A stretch of DNA of 64,000 nucleotides, from assembly GCA_027382625.1 (NCBI GenBank), contig JAJKFJ010022830.1, forward strand, positions 32,777-96,776, in the 5' to 3' direction. A program made the translations under genes and the position numbers. This DNA comes from Tetmemena sp. SeJ-2015. Taxonomy: Eukaryota > Ciliophora > Spirotrichea > Sporadotrichida > Oxytrichidae. Positions 48,105 through 58,320 of this stretch are shown here, in pieces (the first letter of the stretch is position 1; every line of letters starts with the position of its first letter). Under the pieces are notes generated by a model. It worked only from the letters and a program-made list of their open reading frames with translations, ran no database searches and had not been told where the DNA came from.

Positions 48105-49871
48105 ATGGTCAAAGATTATTAGAACATCATAGAATTAAAAAAGGAAAAGAGAGATAAAAAAGAAGTTTACTCTTAGAGCCAAGGCACATTCAAAAACTCA
48201 CATTAGCAAAAAAAGAACCCTCCTTAATTGAAAATTCAAAGAAAAAGCAAGAGAATTTCTGAGTAAGAAAAACTCCAAATAAATGATAAGAGAGAGGAAA
48301 CTATCGATACATCAAGAATGTAGATGTATCTTAAAAATAAAATGGATCGAAGAAAATTTCTAAAAGACAAATGTCTGATTTGCGATAAAGTTATGTCTAT
48401 AAGAAACTTTTCTCTCCACTTTGAAGCTAAACATCCCAATATCTTTTCACAAAGAGCAAAACAATTTCCTCTAAAGAAAAAATCAGTTGCCATTAAAGGA
48501 GTTGACTTTATTAGATTTGAAGATATCGATATGAGAGAAGGAGCAAATTAAGATTAGTAGGATAGAATGAGTGGCATGTCCAAGATTATTGATGTAGGAA
48601 GATAAAGTGAATACCAAGAAATGTGCTACCCTCTATCGCCTTAACCTTAAAAATTTGGTTTAATAAAAATGAATTTAGCTGGGAACATAAATCACGAAAC
48701 TTAGAGTGATTAATTTCAATACCAATAGAATCGATAATAGCCATAAAATCAAAATGGGAATAATTGTTCAGATAGCTCTCGTAAAGAATGCATGAGTATG
48801 TTGAAATACATGAAATTGGAAAATGAATATATGAGTTGGGGTGAACAAAACTAAAGATAGACTATAGAACAAATTAATTTTGATAATTAAGAATGCTAAT
48901 AAGATTAAGTGTTGCCTCCATTTAATACGTAGCAAGAGAACCAACTCAATCCCTTACAATATGTTTGCTCCTCATAATAAAGTTGTAAAATTAATGAGCA
49001 ACACTAGCATGTAAGAAAGAGTCTTCGTCTGATTGAGAAAGAAAGCATTAAACTTGCTCAAATAAATGATTAAGGATAAGAAAATGATGATGATGATGAT
49101 GATGTTTTGAAAAATCAAATTATTGACCAGGATTTTGAAGAGCAAGTTACAGCTATGATTATAGTTGCAGATGATAAGGATATAAATGTAAATTAAGAAA
49201 GCCCTGCTCCTTCACTAACTGTGAGATTAGATAACAAATAACTTGAATTTATGAGAGAGAGTTTGTTGCCTGAACAAGATAGCACATTCATTCAAAATAA
49301 ATTTATCCAAGAAGAATGCAAATCAGAATAGAATTATAATTTTACACCTAAAATTAGATCAGTTCATGAGGCTTCACCATAACAGCTTTAGAAAACTTTA
49401 ATTCAAGATTAAGGTCATACAATTAATGAAGGATAAATTGGTCAACGACTTTAAAATCTGTCTTCTTCTCAAAATGTATTAAGACTCTAGAATCAGAAAA
49501 TTTGTGAGAAATAAGAAGCAAAACCTTAGGAATCAAATTAAAATGAGAATCTGGTGAAGCTCTTGAGCCAAAATAGTGCAATAGAGATGGATCCTCTTAA
49601 AATGAACTCAAATTAATACTTAAATTTGAAGATTGACTAGCAGGTGTTCGTTAATACGAGTGAGAACATTCTATTACTAACAGCTTAAAAGATTAACGAA
49701 AAATTATTTTAGAAAGAGAAAGATATTAAGGCAATCTAAAAATACTTAGCAAAGATTGATCATCATTTCTAAAATTTAAGATAGCAAAATGATAATGATG
49801 ACATTCAGAAGTTTTAAGAGATGTTTGCAAAACATTAAGAAACTCTTATCCTTTTTAGGCAATAAAACTGA
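48105..49871 (+). CDS. IES-free 588-aa Gln-rich protein with a CCHH-like finger
   Basis: One continuous frame from ATG 48105-48107 to TGA 49869-49871 (589 codons), with dozens of in-frame TAA/TAG read as Gln. It needs no IES or intron removal, in contrast to its neighbours. The N-terminus is basic and Gln-rich. At about residues 85-115 DKCLICDKVMSIRNFSLHFE, then AKHPNIF, gives Cys-x2-Cys and two His spaced like a C2H2 zinc finger. The remainder is low-complexity and includes a run of Asp near 49087-49107 and the acidic block VADDKDINVNQESPAPS. Third-base AT preference is strong. It may be a germline-limited gene or simply an IES-poor macronuclear gene. No family recognised. Confidence 0.8.
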
Positions 49872-49938
49872 TAAGCAAATTTATTTTTAATAAATTTCAG
49901 CAGAAAATTATATTTTTATAGCATCTTAGTTAATGTTT

Positions 49939-50454
49939 TAATACTGAAGGGTGAGAGTATTTGATATTTTCCAGTAATGATATTTTCTGTCCTAGATAGT
50001 TACAAACTCATTAGATTCTGCTTGGAAAGCATTCCACCGACCATCATGTATGCTACCTGGTAATTAACTTTTACATAGAATGTCTTTTTATCCTTCTAAG
50101 AAATCCCATACAGCTATACAGGACACCTATTCATTCTAACTCTAAATATTACTCGAAGACTTGCTAATGCATTTATTTTCTTTAGGTGATTAAAATATTT
50201 TACTAATGACAAGAAGCATATTCGAGTTAGCAGAGAACTCCACTGCCATAAGCTCCGTATCATTTATAGCGATTTGGTTTACCTTTTTGAGAGTGGACGC
50301 GTCCCAAACAAAGATACATGGAAATCCATCAACTATGCCGAATTTTGAAAAAGCGAGAAGCATGCGTCCATTTGGTGAAAGCTTAATTTGATAAATCTTG
50401 TCATTTCCTTCTTTGAGGCAAAATTTAAATTTCATCTTCCTAAGATAAGTTATT
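49939..50454 (-). other. Inverted MDS of the WD40 gene
   Basis: This segment codes on the opposite strand to the rest of its gene. Its coding 3' end is pointer TTCAGTATTA (rc at 49939-49948); the partner is at 50455-50464. About 17 bp of spacer separates its coding 5' end from the forward segment. It contains its own IES at 50164-50208 (pointer CATTAG). Confidence 0.85.
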
Positions 50455-52670
50455 TTCAGTATTAGGAGGGAGATATTTCAAGGAAGAAGGATTCTTTTGG
50501 AAGCAAAGAGGATCGGTTTACTTGTTTGGAATTCGTTGTGCCAACTCCAGAGCAAATTTCAACTTACCTATTGATAGGGCTAAACACGGGATATGTGTGG
50601 GTTACTGATGCCAGATCAAATTAGTATCTCTACAATGTTAAAGTTATAGACAGTCCCATTAGGCACATTATAACATCCTTTTCCAAAATCATTATTGATG
50701 GTTACGAAGGGATATCTTCGTAACTTTAATAGAAGAATTATTTTCAATCGAATTTAATTAAAGATTTAACTTTTAATGTAATTTAAATCTTTCAAACTTT
50801 TAAAGTTTAAGAATTTTGTACTTAAACTTTAAGGACTTGCAATTATCTTTATAGTTAAGAATCGAATCTAATTTGTCTATTTCTAAATAAAAATAATTTA
50901 GGCTGTAAATTTTAATGTCGCATATTACTGCTTAAATAGTTTTCACAAGCTTCAGGTTTTGGCCATTTTACTTTTTCTTACTCTTTTTTAATATTTAATT
51001 TAAAGGATAAAATTATATTTATTGTCATTATTTGAAAGCTTATAAATAGTTTATCCTCCATTTTACGAAGATACAGTCATTCACTAAAATATTTAAAGAT
51101 TAATGATTTTCACTGTTGGCCTTAGGGTCTTGGAGATTTAATAAGAGTGATCCTTAGTCCTTTTTCTTAGATAAGGAAGTCTAACTGACTCTGGATGGAT
51201 TTCCTAGAGGAGTGAGCTATGATGAGGCAGGAAGCGAATGCATGATGTCGTCTTCTGCTGGATCAATATGGTTTATGAGTTGGACTGAAAACGCAACTGT
51301 CAAACTCAAATCATGCCATAATCCAAAGTAAACATATCTACTTAGAGTGTTCTATATACTCTAAATATTTTATAGTTTACCAGATTAATTGTCTTGATTA
51401 CAAGTACATCCCTCCCTCTCAGTTTTAAATCCAACAGGTTCAAGAAGACTTCTACTAGTTTGATTAAAACTACATGATTGCCTCCTCAGGCAAGGATGGA
51501 ATCATTAAACTTTGGAATATGTACGACTGTGAGTTCCAGCTTTAGTTTATAGTTCCAAAGGAAGAATGTGTCGCTATTGCCATGCATCAGTTCAAGCCAT
51601 ACATGGTCACTTCATTTACTTCATTTATCCAATCATTATATGCTACATAAATATACTGACGGTTTCTTGAGATTTTTCGAAGTCGTTAAGTCAAAGAATC
51701 TTGGAAGATGCCAGGTATACTCTGACTAAGAAAAGTCTGTCACAGATTACCTCATATCTCTAAAAATTTTGCCAAGTGGTAATCACATACTAACAATAAA
51801 ATAATCCAAATTAAAATAAAATACTTGGAGCTTCGAAGCTCGGGTAGATAATTCTGATTTTTGTGCAGTCATGGGACCCACTAGCCATAAAATTAGAGCA
51901 GCTAGCTTCAATAAATACTCAGCTTTAGTGCTTTGATGTATCGATTCTCGAACCTTATAATAAATGGATGGTTGGAACTGCAAATGGAAAACTGCTAGTG
52001 TATAACAGAAAGGATTTCAACGCTATGCAATAAGAAATCTTTGATGAAGAGCAGCCTCCTAAATTCAATTTCATGGACTCCTTAAATCTACTAGACTATG
52101 TAGATAACGACTTCACAGAGAGCAAGCGCTGTAACACACTCGACCACTATTATTCTATCGCAAAGAGAAATATGGTTTACAACGAGGTGGAAGAGCAAAA
52201 CTACTGTGAAGGAATCTTTTCAAACATCGATCTCACGGTATACCTGAGATTATTCTTAATTATGTGACAATTTTTTTAACCTATGCTTCATTAAGAAGTG
52301 CAACAGCATATTCGTTAGAAATTTTGAGCTTCATCAAGTTGTTAAGAAGATAGAGCTGCTTAGCCTGCCTTTGCAGTTAGGTATCACTCCGAATTCTCCA
52401 TTCTTCATCGTTCTTTAGCAAGGTAACTAATTGATTTTGCTCATATTATAAGGTTTTTCACCTTTGTTTAACTCATTGCTTATAGATAGTAAACTGAAGA
52501 TGATAGACCTAGTAAATGAATAGAACTCCAGTGAAATTTAGACAATTCATGAAGAAGCAAAGATCATGAAAGTTTGTCCAAATGGAAAATACATTATATC
52601 TGGAGGCTCTTAGGGAGACATCGCAATATGGAATGTCAAAAAGCAACTTATTCAAGCCCAAAAGGAGTGA
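49939..52670 (+). CDS. Scrambled WD40-repeat protein with an inverted first segment
   Basis: A beta-propeller protein, perhaps ciliary. The N-terminal part is on the minus strand (50435 down to 49939): IYQIKLSPNGRMLLAFSKFG, CIFVWDASTLKKVNQIAIND, then CIAVWDFLEGQKDILC and ATIQD-type wording FVTIQDRKYHYWKISNTLTL. It stops at pointer TTCAGTATTA. The same pointer starts the plus-strand part at 50455, and the join reads LTLQYQEGDISRKKDSFGSK, then EDRFTCLEFVVPTPEQ. Plus-strand repeats continue: LIGLNTGYVWVTDARSNQYL, GVSYDEAGSECMMSSSAGSI, MIASSGKDGIIKLWNMYDCE, WMVGTANGKLLVYNRKDF and GKYIISGGSQGDIAIWNVKK. TGA 52668-52670. AT-rich IESs lie near 50710-51120, 51330-51390, 51620, 51780-51830 and 52240-52290. 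Confidence 0.82.
50164..50208. other. IES inside the inverted MDS, pointer CATTAG (coding strand)
   Basis: CTAATG at 50164-50169 and 50203-50208 on the plus strand. Deleting 39 bp joins MLLVIS to KSSSNIQSQNEQVSCIAVWD in frame. Confidence 0.85.
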
Positions 52671-52862
52671 ATAATTGTCTAAAATTAAAGAGAATGAATA
52701 TAGGTTCTATTCAAAATGTGATTTAAAATATAGAGTTAAGTTAATTTTGTTATAATATCATCATTATTTCATATCAGTTTGAACTCCTTCGAAATGATTC
52801 TTGCAGTTTTCTCTTATACTCAACGCTTTTACTGTTTTTGGGCTACTCTTTTGTTCATCATG

Positions 52863-55743
52863 TCATTTAGCATTTTCAAAGCTATTAAAAAAGTAAGATT
52901 TTAATTTACTAAATACTTAAGCCTCTTATTTACTTTATGGCTGAATTTTGTTTTATGACTAGGCTTGAGATGCCCCACTAGGCCTTCCAAAACCATTAGA
53001 TTGACTCCTTCTTTAATTTTAATCCGTTGGATTGTTTCCTATACTTTAGCCATTACCAGCTCCATAAACATTGAATAGATGCTGCTATTTCTACTATGCA
53101 CTTTACTATTAGTGAGCCTATTGAGAATGAGCTTACTGATATAGCAGCTGCTATTGATACTATTGCTATTGAAGCAACTAACTCTAATTTTAAAAGGACT
53201 CATCTAGCTGCCTCCTGAGAGTTTCAATCTCTTCTTGCATAAGGCGGCCTTACTTCTTTGTCTCCAATAATTCACTAGCCATCTCGTTTAGTGCTATGTT
53301 CCCACTTTTAATTAGACCTCCTTTCTTAGTTCCTAATATAAAATATGCAGCTTTAAAATAGACCTGATGATGAACTAGGATTAAGTTTAGCCTCTTCCTC
53401 CATCAGAAGCTCCCTCCAGTCTAATTGATCGAAATCAGATTGCTTTGTAGTAGAGCCAATTACGGATTCCAAAATCTCAATCCTATCTCTCAAGTCATAC
53501 AAATTTTATAAAAGAAGTCTCGATTTTCGATCTGAAGATGAAATACCTCGTTTTGCTGCTTATCATTTGTTTCTGAGAGTTAATCTATTGTATCTCTGAG
53601 AGTCTTGTTAGAATTCATTAACTCTCTCACCATTGCCACACTTTCAATTAGCTTTGAACTCAATTACTGTAAGTTTATTAAAAATCTAAATATCACTTAC
53701 AGTCTAGTCTAATTTGTTGAAAACTTCACTCCCTTGCCCACTTGGTTGATCCCTGTATACGATTTTCAGTATGCTGTTTAAATTAATTTAAATTGATATT
53801 TATACGACTTTAGTGACTACTTCAGTTTTAACTTGTGTCTTGAGAGGCTAAGACATTTAATCGAATGATGATTCATGCTACGAAGCAGTACTAGGTTCAG
53901 AGTTCTTGAAGCGAATTATCCATCTTTATGCGTGTTTGCAGAGTCTGCACCCATAAAATTGTCAAATTAAAAACGAATGGAATTTGAGTATTGTGCATTT
54001 AGTGGACAGCTGGTTTGTTATCTGTGGGAAGTGATTGTCCTGTTAAATTACTCAAAAACTCTATATGAGTGTTTGCTTGAGCAAGTTCTACGTTAAAGAT
54101 TTTGAACTTTTTGCTTAAGCTCGTTGATCATCTTCATTTTAGGATCTTCATTCTTCACTGGCTCATTACTAATGTAGCTAGCTTTTGTTGCGTAATTCAG
54201 AGAAGAATAATATTTTACTATTTATTATAGTAAGGAATCTTCCTTAGTAATTTATTAAAAATAATATCTAATGATATTCTAAATCATAGATCATCACCTG
54301 ATAAAAATGTATTTATTTATTGAAATGTAAAGATAGTTTATAAACTTTAGAATAAAAGGAACAAACTTAAAATTAAAGTCTATCATATTTGTTTTTGTAG
54401 AAATTTTACTTGAATATCCCTTAATTAATTTTTTTAAGATTGAAAAGTAGATTTGATTAATGATTATGTCTTATCTATAATAGAGTGGATATGTTTTCTT
54501 CAATATATGCGTCAGAAGGGGATAGACAAGCAATCATGAGGCAATAAGAATTTCCTCCCAACGAAGACTTAAGCAGGCAAGTTAACTTTGAATCTCGATA
54601 AGGGATATGCTATAAAGCTGCAGCCTTAGATTTTGACTTTGATGATTCAGCAAGTCCTGTAATAACTTTACGCAACGTAAATAGTGATTTATTGATGTCG
54701 ATTGATTCTTTCTATGCCAGGCCTTGAGTTCCAGTTGCTGACTGTCTCTCAGAACCGGCCAAGTCCACTAATTGTAACTTGCTCTAAATCACATTTTCAA
54801 CGTTGCCATTCAAACTATTTTAACCCTTACAAAAACTATAAAACTCTCTCAACTGATTGTCCACAATATCAAAGTTCAGTGTAAAGATGCAGTGAGAACG
54901 TGAACTGGCCTAGTTAAGATTATGAGAAGCAACTATCTTATTCTTGATTCCTTTATTGAAAAGCTCAAGGGCACTATCTGGACTGTCTACTCTGAACACA
55001 TAAAGATTTTCAACTACGAACTATTCATTCTTATTCCAGCGTATTCTCAGCCCTTGCTGCTATTGCATACTTTGTCCTCCCTTTTTTAGATGAGCAGAGT
55101 TCAGCAAATCATAAACCTTTTCATTATAAATTTGCAAGAACGAGCAGGATATAGTAATATGAGCTTCCTTACTGTGTTCTTATGCTTGATGAAATGCCTC
55201 TCTTATAGCGCGAATAGTAATACCGTTGTCTAAATTTTCACTAATGATCGGCCTTCCAGCTCTCTCGTTTTATTTAGCGTCTTCATATTTATAACCTTCC
55301 ATCGTATAAGTCTTTCCTGAACCTGTTTAACCGTAAGCAAAAATAGTGGCGTGGAATCCATCCAAGACTTTTCCTATGAGAGGCTTAATTTAGAGCTGCT
55401 CAAATACTTCCTCTATTTCATTTTTTAAGATCACAATTAAAACTTAAAATAACTTCCTCTTGCGAATAATGAGAGTCAATAATTTTGTCAAACTTGAAAG
55501 TTTTGCGAATTTGTTTAGATGGATCATCGCCAGAATCTTAATTCACTCTATAATAAGAAATTAGTTTCAAAATAATTTTAGTTTAAGTTGGAACTTCTTC
55601 ATAAAGGGCATAGTATGAATTTAAGCTTACGAAATCTGGTTAGAGATAGGATTAACTTCTACTAGCTACTGCCTGTGACCAGCTTCAATTTCTCTTTATA
55701 GGAGTGGTCTCATTCTAACTGCCACCCTTACATTTGAAGGCAT
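52863..55743 (-). CDS. Kinesin with N-terminal motor and coiled-coil, Gln-rich tail
   Basis: A microtubule motor. ATG at 55741-55743 starts [18 protein letters not shown]; an upstream ATG at 56013 (MDDESNGYRL) could extend it. Motor motifs in order: [18 protein letters not shown] (P-loop), [32 protein letters not shown] (switch I), [14 protein letters not shown] (switch II), [16 protein letters not shown] and [21 protein letters not shown] 283-bp IES (54199-54485, CTCT on the coding strand) joins ENIST to [15 protein letters not shown] and [15 protein letters not shown], the usual motor-to-neck wording. The tail has coiled coils ([20 protein letters not shown]) and a Gln-rich end. IESs lie near 54760, 54895, 55430 and 55570. 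TGA 52863-52865. Confidence 0.92.
54199..54485. other. Long IES in the kinesin gene, pointer CTCT (coding strand)
   Basis: AGAG at 54199-54202 and 54482-54485 on the plus strand. Removal of 283 bp rebuilds the conserved STLNYATKA motor end. Without it, motor and tail look like two genes. Confidence 0.85.
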
Positions 55744-56005
55744 CGCTTATTATTTTGTAATAATTTATTTTTCTATTTGCTCAGTTCAGTACTGCTTTAC
55801 TTAATATATCAATCTCAAAATATCGAATAATTGATTGTCTATCATAATTATCAAAGCACTTACATCATCATAATACTTTTGTTTCTTTCCAATACGATTT
55901 GGACTTAAATGTTGCAAATGGACTGCTTCCTTAGCCTTTCCCCATCTCCTAATTTCTGCTTTCTAAATTATTTCTTTCATGTTTAATCTGTAACCGTTCG
56001 ATTCA

Positions 56006-58010
56006 TCATCCATTCCAAATTTAATTATAACTTAGAGTAATTGAATCGGGATTAAAATATAATTTGGAGGGGTCAACGTCTTATCCACTGAGAAGAGCAC
56101 TTCTGTTTTATTTGATTCTTTATTGGCGCTATTTCTCTTATTTCATCATCAGCTGCAGTTTTTCAATCTTGTTCTCTTACTCTTCTCTCTATAAATTAAA
56201 ATATTGAAGGGATAATATTATCCGTTCAGCCCCGATTTTTCTAAAACTTTTCAGTCTCCTTCTGTAAGACCTGGACGAACGAGGACGAAGCACTTTCCAT
56301 CTGGGTTAAAACTTGGTACTGTAAGCGCTCCTTGTCGGCCGAGTATTGCTAGAAAAATGTCAAAAAAAGGTAATTTTACTTTATTAAATCCCACAATTGT
56401 AGGGATTATTTATGGACTGCAACATGCCAATCATGGATGGATTTGAAGCTACTTCTCTAAAGTTCAGTAAAAAGACGAAAAAAAGTGGCTGCTTACTGGT
56501 CAAGCTGGCTTCCTAGCCAGTAGTGAAAAATCGGGGCTGAACGTATAATAAGTATGCTTACATATTTAAGCTATTGCAAATACTTTGAGTTAGGATTAAA
56601 ACTTCTCTTTGAAGATTTTTACACCTCCACCTTTACTATTTCTGACTACAATCTTAGATCCTCATCATCCTGCCCATAGTTTGAGAATCCTAATCCATTC
56701 TATTAATTACTATGAATTTAGCTGTTGTGATGTTGATGATTACTCTCACCTCGGCTTGTAACTGCTTTCTTTTTATCGATATGGCTCATTGATAAAAAAT
56801 TTATAATAATTTAAGAGATTGAAGACTTCGATCTTCGATGAGGATTTGAAGAAGAGCTGAGGGCATCCTTCCCAAATTAAGACATAATTGACCCATATTT
56901 CCCCCTATTACTATCTTCTTCAACGACTTATCCTCCCTTGGATATTTTGCTACTTGTGCTAAGCCCTCCCTCCTTCTTCTCAATCTCTTGAATAACTTCC
57001 TTAATGAATTAATTTATTGATAGTAGGGAAGAAGAAGCACATTATTATCTCCTTTAATATCCGCAGGAGAAGGTAAATCTCGACCTGATATCTAAGAGAT
57101 AGGAGTTCCTGAACGTAGTACCATCATAGGTGCATTCATCCTCTCATCTATGTCTCTTTCATCCCTTTCAAGATTTCCTAAAAGCGCCATATGAGCAATA
57201 GCTGTTAATCCCTTTCTCTAACTCATACTGCCTTTCATAATCCTAGCTTGTAGCTCAAAACTAATATCATAATTGTTCATAATAATTTAGCTCTGCTTTT
57301 GCAAAGCTTTCTTCTAATTTTGACAGATCTTTGCGCTTATCACCATCGCTTAGTAATTTCTTAATACCTAATGCTATATTTTTGACATTGCCAAATCTTC
57401 TGTGTCCAGAGGCCTTATACTTTTTACTGGCATGATTCTAACTCATCTTTCTCACTATTGAAAATCTGGCTTCCACCTTTCCTCTGATCATTCTGTCATT
57501 GTAAACAAATCCTAACAGGAATAAACTCGTAACTTTCTATTTTAAGATTTAATACTTAGCCTTCTCAAGGTCTCCTTCATAGTAGTACTAGATTGCAAGA
57601 TGGTCATAAGCACTCATTTCTCCTTATAAAGATTCAACATGCCATGCAAGCTACAGCTGTTTCTTGAAGCAAAGGATAGCCTTTTAGTATTCTTTAAGTA
57701 GCTGATAACACTTTCCAAGTTATTCGTAAGCATACATCTTGCATTCAAAGTCTTTATCTTCTTGGGCTGCGTCTCTCAACTTCTTAAAAGATTCCACGGC
57801 TTTTCTAGGGTTTTTGTTTGGAGGAGACAGGTAAACATAGGCTATAAGATTTTGTGTCTTTTTATAGAGTTCAATCTCAGATACTATCAACGAAATATTG
57901 CAAATGTGTAAGAGCACTTAAACCACTCCCTTCTTATCTTTTGCAGAGTACCTTTGAGAAGCAGTTGACTGCAGCATCTCCAAAACATTTACAAGTCTAA
58001 TTATTTTTTA
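56006..58010 (-). CDS. TPR-repeat protein whose IESs hold pieces of another gene
   Basis: TPR helices are scaffolds for protein complexes. Minus-strand blocks: AVESFKKLRDAAQEDKDFEC, KMYAYEQLGKCYQLLKEYQK, AILCFKKQLQLAWHVESLQG, EMSAYDHLAIYYYYEGDLEK. Then DRMIRGKVEARFSIVRKM, GIKKLLSDGDKRKDLSKLEE, AHMALLGNLERDERDIDERM and a Ser/Gln-rich part ending NPNSKYLQ. A 228-bp IES (56344-56577, GCAATA on the plus strand as TATTGC) joins it to YSADKERLQYQVLTQMESAS. A 52-bp IES (56188-56243, TAGA) then joins QKETEKFQ to REEQENKIEKLQLMMKQEKQ. Stop TGA 56006-56008 overlaps the alternative kinesin ATG. The 5' end near 58010 is unresolved. The C-terminus is coiled coil. Confidence 0.75.
56188..56243. other. IES of the TPR gene holding a receiver-gene pointer, TAGA
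   Basis: TCTA at 56188-56191 and 56240-56243 on the plus strand. Deleting 52 bp keeps the TPR frame. Inside lies CGTTCAGCCCCGATTTTTC (56223-56241), the inverse of a sequence at 56525-56543, and the palindrome GGATAATATTATCC (56209-56222). Confidence 0.75.
56412..56543 (+). CDS. Two-component receiver-domain MDS nested in an IES
   Basis: The plus strand reads MDCNMPIMDGFEATSLKFSK. This is the phospho-acceptor block of response regulators (Asp in MDxxMPxMDG). After an 11-bp IES (56469-56485, pointer AAAAAG) it continues KWLLTGQAGFLASSEKSGLN, matching the family region with the conserved Thr/Ser. It ends in a 19-bp sequence whose inverse lies 300 bp away (56223-56241). The upstream half of the receiver and the final Lys-Pro block are not here, so this is one internal MDS of a scrambled hybrid histidine kinase or response regulator. 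Context: the whole piece lies inside an IES of the TPR gene. Confidence 0.75.
56469..56485. other. Very short IES in the receiver MDS, pointer AAAAAG
   Basis: AAAAAG at 56469-56474 and 56480-56485. Deleting 11 bp joins SLKFSKK to WLLTGQAGF. Confidence 0.65.
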
Positions 58011-58320
58011 AAAATTGCTATTAATTTAAGTCTCTCTTTATGCTATTATAAGGAGGATTGATAAGGAAATCAGCTAGAAACTATAAAGTAAAATCTATTC
58101 ACTATAAAGTAAAATCTATTCACTCAATACCAAATTATGCCAAAATTTTCTATATATTTTTTTTAAACTTATATTCTGATTATTATACTTAAATTGCTAA
58201 TTATTATTTGAAGCTGTTGCATCTTAAAAATAAGATTTCTTGCTTTAATTAATTGAGTTTATAATAATCATTCCCAATTATTGGAATGTGAATTTAAAAA
58301 TTAAGAATTTAAATTCGCTG
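58011..58320. other. Intergenic, with a tandem duplication
   Basis: AT-rich spacer between two minus-strand genes. It holds the 21-bp tandem repeat listed separately. Confidence 0.5.
58081..58122. repeat. Two exact 21-bp tandem copies
   Basis: The unit CTATAAAGTAAAATCTATTC plus A occurs at 58081-58101 and 58102-58122 with no mismatch. It lies in non-coding DNA upstream of the TPR gene. Confidence 0.95.

Larger units (their letters stand above)
56344..56577. other. IES of the TPR gene containing a receiver-domain MDS, pointer GCAATA
   Basis: TATTGC at 56344-56349 and 56572-56577 on the plus strand (GCAATA on the coding strand). Deleting 228 bp joins NPNSKYLQ to YSADKERLQYQ in frame. The insert is not random: it encodes a receiver domain fragment on the other strand. 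Confidence 0.82.

Noticed and set aside
49081..49107. GAT run as a microsatellite
   Set aside because: It codes for a short Asp run within a continuous protein frame; too short to list separately.
56223..56543. 19-bp inverted repeats as ends of a small transposon
   Set aside because: One copy is part of a receiver-domain coding segment and both lie inside IESs with their own pointers; no transposase or target duplication fits, and a pointer reading explains the frame.
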